The translations under genes and the position numbers were made by a program. This document shows positions 11,650 to 23,442 of a stretch of DNA of 64,000 bases, in pieces. Location of the stretch: positions 16,317,092-16,381,091 of the forward strand of contig OX291554.1 in NCBI GenBank assembly GCA_946406115.1, written 5' to 3'. Source of the stretch: Apoda limacodes (lineage: Eukaryota > Arthropoda > Insecta > Lepidoptera > Limacodidae). A model generated the notes under the pieces. It made no database searches. It had not been told where the DNA came from and saw only the letters and a program-made list of their open reading frames with translations. Every line of letters starts with the position of its first letter. The stretch's first letter is position 1.

Positions 11650-12476
11650 GAAATTTCTTAAGTCGTTAGGAGTTGGGAAAACGAAACTTCCTTCTATTTC
11701 GCAAGGTGGCGTTTTGTCTCCTCTCCTGTTTGCTATTTTCATTAATTCTATAACATCTCAATTATCTTCTCTCTACCATCTCTATGCAGACGATCTTCAG
11801 ATTTACACACAAACTCCTATTAGTAAATTGACAAACGCTATCTCAATAATTAATCGAGACCTTGAACAAATTGTTAAATGGAGTGAATCCTATGGCCTCA
11901 TTGTTAATCCTACGAAAACACAAGCAATCATCGTAGGCAGTTCGAGACTTATATCCAAGATTGACTGGAACGAACTCCCATTAGTAACTGTGAAAGGAGT
12001 TTCTATCCCTTACAAAGATACAGTTAAAAACCTGGGTATATTTATCGATCGAACACTATCTTGGGGTTCGCAAATAAAGGAAGTTAGCAAGAAAATATTT
12101 GCTTCAGCTAAATCTTTAGGCAGATTGCGCAATTTTTTACCAAGTCCCACTAAAATTGCTCTTGCGAAATCTCTTCTTCTGCCTATTCTCGATTATGCTG
12201 ATGCTAGTTATATTGACCTTACCGAGGAGCAGCTTAATAAACTTGAGCGACTTCAAAACTTCTGCATTAGACTCATATTTGGTCTACGTAAGAAAGCTCA
12301 AGTGGCTCCCAATTCGACTTCGCCGGGATGCTCATGTTCTCTTTCTTCTGTATAACGTCCTGTTCAATCCAAACACTCCAGTATACTTAAAGAAACGTTT
12401 TAATTTTATCGGAAATACTTCTCTCTTCTTCTCAGTGATAAACAGTACGCATAAAGAAAAAACCGATCATGTGTAG
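11650..12476 (+). pseudogene. LINE family 2 reverse transcriptase, 5' part of split copy
   Basis: Encodes reverse transcriptase palm and thumb of a Jockey-group LINE: ISQGGVLSPLLFAIFIN, the catalytic LYHLYADDLQIYTQ (YADD at 11783-11794), NAISIINRDLEQIVKW, NPTKTQAIIVGS, and NLGIFIDRTLSWGSQI. Near 12290 the frame shifts by one and continues as KLKWLPIRLRRDAHVLFLLYN to about 12476. Endonuclease and the N-terminal RT are missing. Coding resumes at 13734 after an inserted LINE. Frameshift plus interruption make it dead, although the YADD is intact. Confidence 0.85.
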
Positions 12477-13733
12477 CGGTCATACGTGAATTAATCTTTA
12501 AAACCATGCAGTCCAAAGAGTCAGCAAATCACGTCGCAATTCTTCTATGCGACATGACACGGGCTTTCGATTTATGTGATCACAACGTTCTTGTTGAAAA
12601 ATTAAACCACATAGGTATAAGAGGTCCTGCGTTAAAACTGATGTCAAATTTTTTAACAAATCGACAACAAGTTGTATCACTTCACAACGGACAAACACGA
12701 TCCAGCAAAGGGAGCATAAATCTTGGCGTTCCTCAGGGATCTTCTCTGGCAAACCTATGCTTCCTTATACAAGTAAACGATCTCCGTCAAGCAGTAAGCG
12801 GAGATCTATATTTGTTTCGCAGATGACTCTTGTGACATTGTAACGTCCTCATCAGCTGACGATCTTGAACAACAACTGACCAACGAAGTGAAACAACTTC
12901 AAAAGTGGTTTACTTGAAATGGACTTGTTTTAAACGTGTCTAAAACACAAGTCATGCACTTCCACTTGGGCGGTAAACCACCGAGACCCTTGTTAGTACA
13001 GACAGAAGACGAACAACTGTGCCACACACAACATGCAAATTTCTTAGGTGTAACTTTAGACGCTGCACTAAAATGGGAAACTCACATAGATAAACTATGC
13101 CGAAAACTATCCGGTGCCTGTTTCGCCTTGAGAAGGCTGGCACAAGTACTGCCTCCTAAGCAACTGAGAACCTGCTACTTCTCCTTATTTCATTCCAAGT
13201 TATGCTATGGTCTTGAATTTTGGGGAACAGCAGCACAGTCACAACGCGCTTTCATTCTACAAAAACGCGCTTTACGAATAATAACACACAATCCACCTGA
13301 CACACCAGTCAGAAACATTTTCAAAGAACAAAGCATAATGACATTGACCTCTCAATACATTTTTGACATAGCAAAATTTGTTCGACATAATCCTAATTTA
13401 TTTCCTGACAATTCTACTGACAAACGATACAAAACAAGACAGAGCAAAAATCTAAAAACCGTTCAAAGCAGACTCACAAAAACAAGCAAAACCATGTACG
13501 CAATGGGCCCAAAAATTTATAACAAAATCCCTCAGGACATAAAAAATATGACATCTGACACAATCTTCTTTTCTGGATTAAAAAAATGGCTTATTAAAAA
13601 CGCATTTTATAACATAAAAGAATTTATTTAAATAACAATTAAAATGTAAAAATGAAAACTTATAATAATGAAAAATTTGTAACATTTGACATATAATTTT
13701 ATTATGAATAAATGAGTATGAGTATGAGTATGA
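12477..13733 (+). mobile_element. LINE family 3 copy nested in LINE family 2
   Basis: 5'-truncated LINE. Reads AILLCDMTRAFDLCDHNVLV (RT motif A), LNLGVPQGSS-type motif (INLGVPQGSSLANLCFLIQ), then a frameshift at ~12820 inside the catalytic box (LYLF|ADDS) and a stop at ~12915 (WFT*). It then continues in an open 231-codon frame (12936-13631) with KTQVMHFHLG, HANFLGVTLDAALKWETHID, and FILQKRALRIITHN to the C-terminus. The 3' UTR is short and ends in a TATGAG tandem (13711-13733) instead of poly-A, typical of some Jockey/CR1-group LINEs. It sits between two halves of LINE family 2, so it is the younger insertion. Confidence 0.85.
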
Positions 13734-14282
13734 CTACACGCTGGATGCTAAAAATTCCTTTGCATTCCTCACAATTTTATAATGATTCTTTTACTGTAAA
13801 GGCTGTTAGATTATGGAACGCTTTACCTTTAGAAATAAAAAGAGCAAAATCGAAGGCAATATTTAAAAATCTTATTATTGCTCATTACTTGAAGAACTAA
13901 AATAACATCACTACCTATATTTGTTTATATATATTTACTTATACGTAGTACTATTATAATTATATTTATTATACATGTGTATTTATATATGTACTTCTAT
14001 TTATGTATATTTATACATACATTATTCATATATGTTATTTATGTGTAATTATTTATTTTATATGCATTATTGTATTATATATATATACTTCTTAATAACT
14101 GTATCGAAACACACCTACTATACTTTGTTTGAATTTATTATTTCCTCTACCCAAAGGTTGTCTGGAAGAGATCGCTTTAAAGCGATAAGACCGCCTTTTG
14201 TTTTTCTCTATTTGTAAATATGTTTTGTTTGTATATTTTTTATGTTGATGCAATAAAGTATAAAAATAATAATAATAATTCC
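13734..14282 (+). pseudogene. LINE family 2, 3' part of split copy with 3' UTR
   Basis: Continues the family 2 protein: LKIPLHSSQFYNDSFTVKAV and RLWNALPLEIKRAKS to a stop at 13898-13900. The 3' UTR contains GGTTGTCTGGAAGAGATCGC then AGCGATAAGACCGCC (14155-14193), CAATAAAGT, and an AATAAT tail to ~14282. That UTR block is a well-known tail of lepidopteran LINEs. The first codons (MSMSMS) belong to the inserted LINE's repeat tail. Confidence 0.8.
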
Positions 14283-14340
14283 TACATATGGTTTAATGAA
14301 ACCTTTAGTAACTTTAATATTATATTTTCTCGGAGCAATT

Positions 14341-14450
14341 TTTCTTACTGCACAAAATGTATAGTGCATTTATTCTTACTGCACAACTTGTTCAGTGCAT
14401 TTTTTCTTACTGCCCAACTTTTTCAGTGCACATTTTCTTACTGCATTATT
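14341..14450. repeat. 31-bp minisatellite, ~3.6 units
   Basis: TTCTTACTGC recurs at 14342, 14373, 14404 and 14435, an exact 31-bp period. Each full unit contains TGCAC...GTGCA, so every unit can form a small hairpin. Confidence 0.85.
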
Positions 14451-15718
14451 TTTTTTCGTCATTTTTGGTTTTATTTTTCCTTCCAAAACGTACATACAAT
14501 TGGCAGACGACGAGACAGATTGTCATATAGGTACATACAGACTTACGGTTTGTATTCAGACCTTAGAAACTTGAATATTGTAATTTACGAACAAAATGTC
14601 AATGAATGTTGTGAACTGAATGAGAATTGAGAACAATACCCTCTCTCTTGACAAGAAGCCCCTTCTTGTTGTTAAACATAATTTTAATCAACTTCCTTTG
14701 TGTTGAAATCACAACAAAAGGCTTTTTATAATACCAAACACATTAAAGGAAATGTAAAATATCACGATTAACTATGGGTTTGTTAATTTAACAAAACTTG
14801 ATCTTTGTGTTGATGTGCTTATTTAAAAATCTTTTTAACAAAAAAAACAACCAGCTTCAAAAAGAGGCAAGAAAAAGGTAAAAATAATTACTAATTTTCA
14901 TTCTGATCTGAATTACAGTTTTAAGTTAGTGTCATGCAAGCAAAGTGGGTTATAAACTGTTACATAGGTACATTAATACTTAGTTGATTTTTTCTAACAT
15001 CAAAACCTCCTTGCATCGTACTCCATGATGTAAGGTAAGCCTTAAAAATTTAAAAAAAAGAATGGAAAAAAAGTGGAAATGGACACGTAAAATAATGGAT
15101 TTCAGTAGTGTTTATTTAACGCGTGCTCCAAAGGGTAGGTATATTTTCGCATAATTTGTACACATAATAAAGAAGACTTTACGAGCAACTGCGTTGAAAA
15201 ATCATTAATGTAAATTCCTTGAACTAAAAATTATTAAATAACCTTAGTATTACTATTCAGTATAATCTAGGCTAGGTAATGAATGAAGTACACCTAGATT
15301 AAAACCTTATAGTGACTGGCCAGTTACTTTCGAACCCAATTACATTATGAGGGCCTCCAACGCGCATATACATTTGCTTTGTGGGCGTTAAACTGAAATC
15401 GACAATGTCAATCTCAATTAGAGCTCATTTTTCAGTGGCTAAAATTTATTATAGATGGGCGTACAGATTAGCGTAAAAAGTGGAAAATTTTTAGTTACAG
15501 TTACATCACATGATATATTAAAATTCTATAACAGTAATTTTCTAGCTTTATAATTACTTAGCATTTCTTGAAATAAATTACCTTCCCGCTACTAAGTAAT
15601 AATGAGTTATGAATTATAAATAGAAAAACGACAGGTTCGGAAAATATTTTTTTAAACAGATATCTTTAAACTAATACAGTAATTTGCTAATGAAATAATG
15701 TAGAATGTAGAAATGTAG
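14451..15718. other. AT-rich stretch, no gene seen
   Basis: No supported feature. At 15695-15718 an ATGTAGAA-type simple repeat begins, which is the target of the SINE that follows. Confidence 0.55.
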
Positions 15719-16036
15719 AAATGTAAAGAATGTAGAAATAAATATAAATAAATAAATATTTTTGGACATTACACACAGCGCCGTCAAGCCCCAAAGTAAG
15801 CAAAGCTTGTGTTATGGGTACCAGACAACGGATATAAATACATATATATTACTTTTTTTTTTTGTAAATACATACACATCATACATAAGTACACCCAGAC
15901 TCAAGACAAACACAAATGTTTAACACATAAATGTTTGTCCAGTGCGGGAATCGAACCCACACCCTCTGCACGGCAGTCCATCACACTACCAACTAGGCTG
16001 CGAGGGAGTCAAATCAAATGTAAAGAATGTAGAAAT
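15719..16036. repeat. Target-site duplication flanking the SINE
   Basis: 15719-15739 and 16016-16036 are identical 21-mers (AAATGTAAAG followed by AATGTAGAAAT). The site lies in a small GTAGAAAT/GTAAAGA simple repeat that continues on both sides. Confidence 0.85.
15740..16015 (-). mobile_element. tRNA-derived SINE (family S1)
   Basis: Read on the minus strand: GCAGCCTAGTTGGTAGTGTG (tRNA-like box A region), then GTGGGTTCGATTCCCGC with an intact box B GGTTCGATTCC at 15947-15957, then a body with GTTTGTCTTGAGTCTGGGTG, and a 3' end AAAAATATTTATTTATTTAT. Pol III promoter by known family properties. Two more copies of the family are at 30335-30560 and 36115-36345. Flanked by a 21-bp perfect target-site duplication (15719-15739 and 16016-16036), which fixes both ends. 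Confidence 0.9.
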
Positions 16037-16199
16037 GTAAAGAATGTAGAAAGCCATGTTTTTTTTTCCAGTCTGAAACTTGCAATAGAACAGTAGAATC
16101 GATTTTAAAAACGAGCAGAAAACTGCACATTCAAGCAGGGTGCAGCCTTAAGGAAAAAAAGTTTCACTTATTTATTTATAACCAAATTTTGCCAGCAAA

Positions 16200-16560
16200 A
16201 GAATGAACTTTGCAAGCTATAGTTCGCTTACGCCTATGTCCTAGTCTAGGACCTAATTTATATGTGTGCCAAGTTTCATAGTCCAGTGGTTAAAGTGTGA
16301 TTGAGTAACAAACATCCAAACTTTCCCATTTATAATATTGTAGGACTAGATTTTGCAAGCTGCTAACCACCCGTCCTAAATTTGGTTTTTGGCGTAGGAT
16401 TTCTATATCAACTCTTTGATCATACTAATAGAGTTTGCTATAGCTCGTAAAGTTCATTTAAGCTCAGTTATAGTTATTCCCGTGGGAACTTATGAATTTT
16501 TCAAGATAAAAAGCAGTCTATGTCCTATTTCAGGACCTAACCTCTACAGGGTGGAAACGA
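16200..16560 (-). repeat. Common dispersed repeat R1, degraded
   Basis: Matches, on the minus orientation, the family best seen at 58520-58735: GCCAAGTTTCATAGTCCAGT and CATTTATAATATTGTAGGA. A second piece at 16430-16560 has TTATTCCCGTGGGAAC and CTATGTCCTATTTCAGGACC. Non-coding. Confidence 0.5.
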
Positions 16561-17709
16561 TAAAGTAATCTTACTCAATTATTTCTAAACCATACACGAT
16601 ATCGAAATTAAAATAAATAAAAATTAGACAAGTAAACAAAAAAAACTTTTTTTTGTGTTTGTTATTTAATGACTATTATCTGATTTTATACATTGAAAAA
16701 TAACCAAAAACTCAATTTATAAAAAAAGTATGCTTTTGTACTTTATACGATGTTGAATAAAATACACTATTTTGACTTGTGTTATTGATCCTGAAAGTGA
16801 TTTACGAGTTCAATCCAATGGCTTTACCGTCATTGAAACGGTTTATTAAATAACAGGGTTTGGTTTAACTACACGACGTTTCTATCAAAGTTTTTCTAGC
16901 ATACGGATTTTGCTGATTGCGGTATGGGGCACGAACACGTCTGCGCGCTCTTGGTAATTTCTATCCCGCTAACCGAACGCAAAATACTGCATATGAATGA
17001 ACATAACAACCAGTTTTGCTGGAACCAGTAAAATGCTACTTCCACAGAACTGACCGACCGTGTAAATGAGCCCTAAAATTTTGATATCCTTTTATCTGCC
17101 ATCTAGGAGTAGGTAATTAATACATGAGTCCTCTTTTTTTAAAAAAAGGCCTTCACTTGCATGTTGACATAAATCGATAGTGGCCTTCATGATCAATTCA
17201 TAAAAGTTACCAGGTATCGAGTAAATAAACACGCTATACACATAAAATATTCATTGCTTTTACTGCCGAGGTGCGATGATTGCTGTAAAGAAAATAAATA
17301 TCTAAGAAACCAAAAAGGCGTAGCATTTTGACATAGAAAATAGATTACAAAGTAAATGAAAGTACCGTTTAGTCTATTCGTGTTAATAAGTGTGTCTTAT
17401 TTACTTTTTTTTTGTTTTGGAATGCAGAATCATTATTTTTATTACTTTTGTCACCTGCCATCCGTTCGTTCAGCATGGGTATCAAAAAATTCAAAATTTT
17501 AGTATCATCTGTAACAAACGTCATGCGTTCGTTTACGATATTTTTGTTATTTTTGTCACTTTAGACCCATGTCTGGAGGTGACCCCACCTTTTGTGTTAA
17601 TCTGTCAAACTGCCTATACATATTCATTGTTTATGGTAGTGTGGGTGTATTATTATCGTAGTTTGTGTACGTCACCAGTTTGTTTTGAGGGTTTTGCAAT
17701 CAAATATTA
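16561..17709. other. No gene seen
   Basis: AT-rich. The 116-codon frame at 17390-17740 lacks family motifs and overlaps the repeat at 17710, so I do not call it. Confidence 0.5.
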
Positions 17710-17830
17710 TGTTAGTAACGTTAACACAAAGCTACACTAACGAAAGGTAATGGTGGCAAAACTGGCGTTATCAAAAGTGTGAAAAGTATCAGTCGTGGGA
17801 ACTCTTAATCCCAAAAAAAAAATGACCAGG
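17710..17830 (+). repeat. Dispersed repeat pair with 57535-57640
   Basis: AAAACTGGCGTTATCAAA followed by AGTGTGAAAAGTATCA and CGTGGGAACT occurs here and at 57575-57622 in the same orientation. Class unknown. Confidence 0.6.
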
Positions 17831-17869
17831 AAGCGCCACACTTTTAAAAATTTATAATATAAGCCTCAC

Positions 17870-18010
17870 TGAGTTTTAGGGTTCCGTACCCAGAGGGTCC
17901 AACTAAGACTGTCTGTCTGTACGTCTGTCAGACCATTAAAAGGCTCTATCTTTAAGTCCGAAATAGGCAGAAGCCTGAATTTTTCACTGAATATGTTAAT
18001 AATGGAAAAT
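17870..18010 (+). repeat. Dispersed repeat with GGGTTCCGTACCC end
   Basis: GTTTTAGGGTTCCGTACCC, then GTCTGTCTGTACGTCTGTC, then ACCATTAAAAGGCTCT. The inverted relative is at 35270-35405. A very common repeat in moths by general knowledge; class undetermined. Confidence 0.6.
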
Positions 18011-18039
18011 TATCTTACAAATAATAAAGGTCAAAAAAT

Positions 18040-18205
18040 ATAATTTAAGGGGGGGTACCCATATAAGAAACAACAGGCAGACCTGATAGAAAATGTCATT
18101 TTAATATAGTGAACATGTTCATTTTGAGCAAATTCCTTCAGATTATGGGCACCTAGGGGGGAGCAGCTGCCCCCCCCTGCCTGTACCTCGCTACGCCCAT
18201 GCAAA
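18040..18205. repeat. G/C-homopolymer repeat with near-perfect palindrome
   Basis: 18155-18178 reads AGGGGGG.GCAGCTGC.CCCCCCT as a palindrome with one mismatch. It is followed by CTGCCTGTACCTCGCTACGC. Likely the end of a dispersed element. Confidence 0.45.
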
Positions 18206-18519
18206 TCAACAAAAAGTATATATATATAAATTGTAAATGCTTGTCCAACAGGGTTTCCTGATAAATCTTAATTAGGAGAACTTTTCAGACTTGACATCCA
18301 CTTAAGAGTTTTGCTAGTCACTTATAAACTTCTAAGAAGACTTTACTCCACTAGATTAATTACAACGTCTTCTTTTTCCCTTAAGCAAACAAAAATTCAT
18401 TACTTAAATAATGGCTGTAAGTAGTATACGTATTAATTTATTGCATTAATAGTTAGAAATTAAAAATTAAATCACTCTTTAAAAAGATTTTATACGTAAT
18501 ACTACACTATAAATATGTC

Positions 18520-18616
18520 GCAGGCAAATCGTATAATCCGCCGTTTCATAATATGCCTAGGCAAATCATAAAGTATGGAATAGAAATTATAAAACTGTAA
18601 CAATTTGCCTGCGACA
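18520..18616. mobile_element. ~97-bp inverted-repeat element
   Basis: TGTCGCAGGCAAAT at the left and ATTTGCCTGCGACA at the right are exact inverse copies. An internal CCTAGGCAAATCATA repeats the same motif. MITE-like; no target duplication recognised. Confidence 0.65.
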
Positions 18617-20698
18617 CATACATTTTTACATGTAACTATAACTATACAACGTATAAGTTATACTACGTTTGTAGACCTAATAGGTTCTTTGCGATTTTGG
18701 TATACTGGTATACAATTTTATAATAATAAAGTTGTAGCGGATGAGTTTGTTCATAAATAATATCCGATAGCATGGATTTTGGAGTCCCACAAGTCTCTGT
18801 AATCTTGTATGTCCGACGACGACGACCTACTTCCCTGTGGTTTCTATTTTATAAGTCACATAGTCTAGTACCATATAGAGTATACTACCATCGTCTGTAC
18901 CAGCTTCGTCTTTTTTGACTTGGTTTAGAGGAAATCCATGAACATAGTTTATGGTACGAAACTTACAAGCGGTATTGAACTGTTCCCGAAAGTTCAGGAC
19001 GTCTCAGTTGAACTGCTAAATGTCCTAGTACACAAGTAAGCTAGGTTTATACCTGATATGAACGAGCACGTTAACAAGAATGTCTGCTCAAGGAGCTGGA
19101 TATTTCCAGTCCAAAATTATTCAGTGCCTGGAGACGAAAGTGTTTTAGTGCGTGTGGGTACTCAATATCAATATCAATTTATTGGGTTTGTGAGTTTTTA
19201 GTGACGACTAAAAGAACCAGAACATGGTCGTTTATTGCTAGTCCAAATTAGGGTTCGCGTTATATGTAAAGAAAATAAGCCCTGAGTTAATGTTTTGTGA
19301 TAAAGTTTGTATAAGTATTGTCCTTAGAAGAACCAAAGTAGCGAACATGCCATGCAAGCTTATAAATCGATTCGGGAAGAAAGATCCTTGAATAGGGTAT
19401 ACATAGAATGACCCTTCATCCACTTATTGGAGTGACTATTTCGTTACGAATTAAAGAGAGTCTGCAAATGAGTCAGGACCTTACATTGTCAAAACCTTTC
19501 CAAGAATGTACAGCAGTCAACAAAAAAATTAAAATCTTTTTATTCATATGGGTTACTAAGAACACTTTCGAATCGTCAAGTGAATTAACTACAATTAGCT
19601 TTACAAACTAATTACAATACTGTTTTATTGCGTGCGTTCAATAGGTCCTCTTTATAAAATCACAAACGAAACATAATAAAACATACATAATGGATGTCTT
19701 TTAACTAAAAGAAAAAATAAGGTAGCAAGAAGTATTGCGCCTTGTATAGCATTTCCTTTATATTATGTTATTTAGTATCCATGTGGAAAGGCATGTACTG
19801 AGTTTTCCAGCTGTCTTCAATATACACAGAGAAGAAAATCAATAAACTTTTATTTACTCGAGGCAATCCTGACACAAAAAAGCATAAATCGTATTGATTT
19901 GCGTGTTGACCCGTAACGAATAGACACGGACGAGATATTGGTCTTCTCTTGGAGTTTTACTAACTGAACACTTCATATCTTTAGTAAATAAAATTAAGTT
20001 TACGTATATAACGGTGGCACTTAGTAAACGGGTAAATAAAAGCTGGCTTGCCTCAGCTTTCCATATTTTTTTTTTCTATTTCTCGTGTTCGTTGGTTCCT
20101 TCTAATTTATATGGGGTGTTAGGATATTATGTGCCTGAACTGAAAAAGGTGAGAGTATCAATGATAAAGATTAAGGTAGTCAATATATTTTTGTCCTTAA
20201 GCCCAACAAAACCCCGCTAAGCCCCATGGTATTTTGTAGTGATTGTGTAGATAAATCAATGGGCGATGTGGAACTGACTACCCCGCTACTCAGCAATGGT
20301 CATGCTATTAGTTAAAAAGGTTACCTAACGCAATTTATTAAAATTAGTTTTCTTAAAACCGCTGCGGAGTTAGAACCCGAGATTTTTGGTGATGGTTAAG
20401 TCAGACCTTCTACTACAGCATAGAAATGTGACAAAAAATTAAAAACTAAAATTAGCAAAAATCATCATGTCGTCGAAAATGTTTAATTTTTTAATCATTC
20501 TTACTAAACTAAACAGTGTCATTACGTGCTAGTTAAGTGGGTGCTAAAACTTTAATTAATCCCACGGGGTTTTTCTTTGTAAATTTTACTTTCCTCGAGG
20601 CAAAGCGGGAGTTTAAGAAACCCAAGGGCGATATGATTCATTATCTAATTGACCGCACCGCGCGCGCTCTACTTATACGACAAAACAGAACGTAATCT
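18617..20698. other. No gene seen; one LINE-tail scrap
   Basis: Bases 19535-19580 (TTACTAAGAACACTTTCGAA, TCGTCAAG) match the tail block of the 870-bp repeat (near 25765-25805, inverted). Otherwise only short unsupported frames. Confidence 0.5.
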
Positions 20699-20958
20699 TT
20701 AAGGGGCATATAGCAGCTAACAAGCGCCGCCATTAGATATCCTCAATTTTCTCTTCGTAGAAAACGAATTTCTTAAATCCAAATGTTGGAAATATAAAAC
20801 TAGGGATAAGCTACTTTTAGGTTTTATATAGTTTCTAAATAATATCTGTGAGTTGAAGTTGGCGTTTCTGCTAAAAGTGGCCTTTTTTAGCAGAAAATCT
20901 TAGCAGATAATTGAGGATATCTAATGGCGGTGCTAGTGGGTTGTAAGAGGGCCCTTAA
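20699..20958. mobile_element. 260-bp TTAA palindromic element
   Basis: Bounded by TTAA at 20699-20702 and 20955-20958, with termini TTAAGGGGCATATAGCAGC and (inverted) TTAAGGGCCCTCTTACAAC. Subterminal GCCATTAGATATCCTCAATT is repeated inverted as AATTGAGGATATCTAATGGC. The centre has GGCGTTTCTGCTAAAAGTGG followed by CCTTTTTTAGCAG, the same palindromic core as at 10680-11063 and 53689-54024. Confidence 0.8.
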
Positions 20959-21044
20959 GTATTGTTTTATCTATTCCATCAAGTATGTACAAAAGCGCCT
21001 TCTGTTGTTCAAGATATGAACGACGCGCAAAGCGAACAATTATA

Positions 21045-21134
21045 ATGCAATAATTTTTTCTGACCCGGTGGTCAAAAATCAAAACTATAGTCACCATATT
21101 GAAATGGTGTGAACAGAAAACGACGCTAGCGACC
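21045..21134 (+). repeat. Small inverted-repeat element, partial
   Basis: TGCAATAATTTTTTCTGACC then GGTGGTCAAAAATCAAAACT and CATATTGAAATGGTG match 54133-54248, where both termini are present. Here the right terminus is missing. Confidence 0.55.
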
Positions 21135-22420
21135 AAAAAGTTTTAACTTTAGCCAAAACTTTTAAATTCACAATTTCTCTAGATAACTACACTTCTGTTC
21201 CAACTACTAGTATTCTGGTAAGGTTCTTTATATAAAATTTACTAAAGAAATAAAAAATGTCTTCGTCCTCAGAATGTCAGATGAGTTTAATATGAATGCG
21301 ACACCCCTAGATATTGTTGATGCGGCTCAATATATCGAAGTCTAAGCCACTTTTATTACCTGGAGAAACAAGAAGAAAACGAATTTGTTTTCAGACAAAA
21401 TCCTATTAGTTTACTCGGGGAAATTGCCGAAAAATAGAAACTGTCTTCTCTATGGGCAATTTACTCTATGTTGAAGAATTCATTCAACCATTCAAAAATT
21501 CCTTCCATATCGAACAGTATATAAAATTAACAGCATTTTTGATAAGGAAGTCAGATGGGTATGAGATATTTGAGTAAGAAAATTCAAATAATTTTTTTTA
21601 TGGTTTGTGAAGCACGAGGTCAAAAAATTTTTTTTTACTAATTGTAATTGTAAATCTCAACTCGGTGTTCTACTCGTGAGCTTAAAAAAAAAATTCCCAG
21701 CAGTTTTATGCAATAAACAAACGATGTCACTTTTTTGGGTCAAAAAAAAACACTGTGTGACGTTCGAATCTGATGGACTCTGAGGTTCTTGTTTCGCTTT
21801 TTTTTTTTTTATAATTTTGTTTTGTTTTATTGCATTATTATAATAATTGACTGTGTTCTTGAAAATATGAGTACCTCAACCAGAAATGAAATAACTTTTG
21901 CTTTCAAAAATTGTTTGTTATTTCTTATAAAATATTAAATTTATTTTAACTATTAACTCTGTTAACAATATTACGTTTGTAACAATAAAACAACCACCTA
22001 ACTTATTATTGAGGTCGTAGCTTAAATATTCGTTTTTGAAATCGAAAATAAGATTGAAGAGCTTTGACCACTGTAAAAAAATCATTTGGGTTAAATAGTA
22101 ACACAATATAGTAACCATCATTTTAAACTTGAGACCGCGTTGTTATAAAGATCAAACGAGGCGGCTGTTGGCAACATTCAATAGTACCAAGAAGTACCAT
22201 CAGCAGCGGCGTCATTGCGTTTTGCACTTTTAACAATTCTGTGGTTTTGATTACTTATCAATAATTGAAAGTTCAAGTAACTCCACTAAGAATAGTATGT
22301 TTTGCTTGACCTTAAGTTATAAAAATAAGATATTATTTTATTATCACAAAATAAATAGTTTACAAAAGTAAAAAAACCGAAAAAAAGGTATTGGATTTTG
22401 TTTTAAATACTAACGTAATT
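21135..22420. other. AT-rich stretch, no gene seen
   Basis: No coding or repeat family recognised. There is a T-run at 21799-21810. Confidence 0.55.
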
Positions 22421-23440
22421 GACATAGACATAGACAGACATTTATTTGGCACCAGAAAACACACACAATATAAAACAAAAACACAAAAATACAAAAAATT
22501 TAAAACATACGAACAAAAAAAATAACAAAAAAATAATAAATTTAAAAGCAGGACTATACAGAATATTGTGAGTGCTATGATGCCAAAATTGGACATCGAC
22601 TCAGCATATGCTGCAACACGAGTGTTACAGCGCTGATTTTCAGCGACGCCCATGGTGGAGGTGTATCCGCGAGACTTGTAGTCGTGTGTATTGTTAAATA
22701 TATAATTATACTGACTTATAATGATAACTAATTGCATATAAATATAAAAAAATAAATTAAAAAAAATATGAGCATACATATAAGATAAACATATCCATAC
22801 ATACGTGCATATAAATACATTTAAACATACATATATATAAATATACACATATAAATCATTACCTTACTATAACTTGGCAAGAATTATATTTGAGAGTTGA
22901 TTTTGGCCACTGCAAATTAAACTCTGTTTTTGAAATTCCAAAAAATATCTTTTTAATTTTGACTTAAAAGTTTTTAAATTATTTAGATTGCGAATAGGTG
23001 GAGGTATATTGTTCCAACACTTGGTGGCCGAGTATCTAAAACTGCCTCGAAAAGCGATCTTTTCAATATTTTCCGGTGACAATCGATTTTGTTTAACAAC
23101 GAATCCATTCATATTTCGAGAAAGATCTTTCAACATCAACAGATATAAGAGGTGCAAATTTTTACACAGGTTCGTTGTTCCAATTCCATTTCCCTGTACA
23201 TTTTTTAAAATTATCCCCCTCACCACATCATAATCAGGATTTTTCGTCTTTTTTTATTTCAACATTTTTCGTTTCCCGCGCTCATAATAGACGAGACTAT
23301 CAAAAAATAATTTTAGCACATATCTTTGGTCTGCCATGTCCTGACTTAATAACTTTAATTTCAAAACGGTTACTAGCTGTGAAGTAAAGCGCGTAATATG
23401 CAGGTTGGGTAGTAAAGCATCTGGTAGCGACAGCATAAGC
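22421..23440 (-). mobile_element. LINE family 5, C-terminal ORF2 and 3' UTR
   Basis: Minus-strand coding end of a LINE: SPENIEKIAFRGSFRYSAT, KCWNNIPPPIRNLNNLKTFK and SKLKRYFLEF, stop at 22867. An upstream segment (23254-23436) in another frame has LKLLSQDMADQRYVLKLF. This C-terminal layout (one conserved Trp, LP.PIR, FK.KLK) is characteristic of Jockey/CR1/L2-group LINEs. The 3' UTR (22421-22866) contains CGCTGAAAATCAGCGCTG and GCAGCATATGCTGAG on the minus strand, matching the plus-strand tail at 41093-41513, and ends in a TCTATG repeat. Frameshifts mark it as dead. Confidence 0.75.
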
Positions 23441-23442
23441 CT

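Noticed and set aside
14341..14450. CRISPR-like array
   Set aside because: The repeats are contiguous with no unique spacers, and the genome is eukaryotic.
15947..15957. tRNA gene (intact box B)
   Set aside because: The surrounding sequence does not form a tRNA cloverleaf and is the head of a SINE present three times.
22360..22848. 162-codon minus-strand frame
   Set aside because: It overlaps the 3' UTR of LINE family 5 and simple AT repeats; residues (Y/I/C/F runs) reflect low-complexity DNA.
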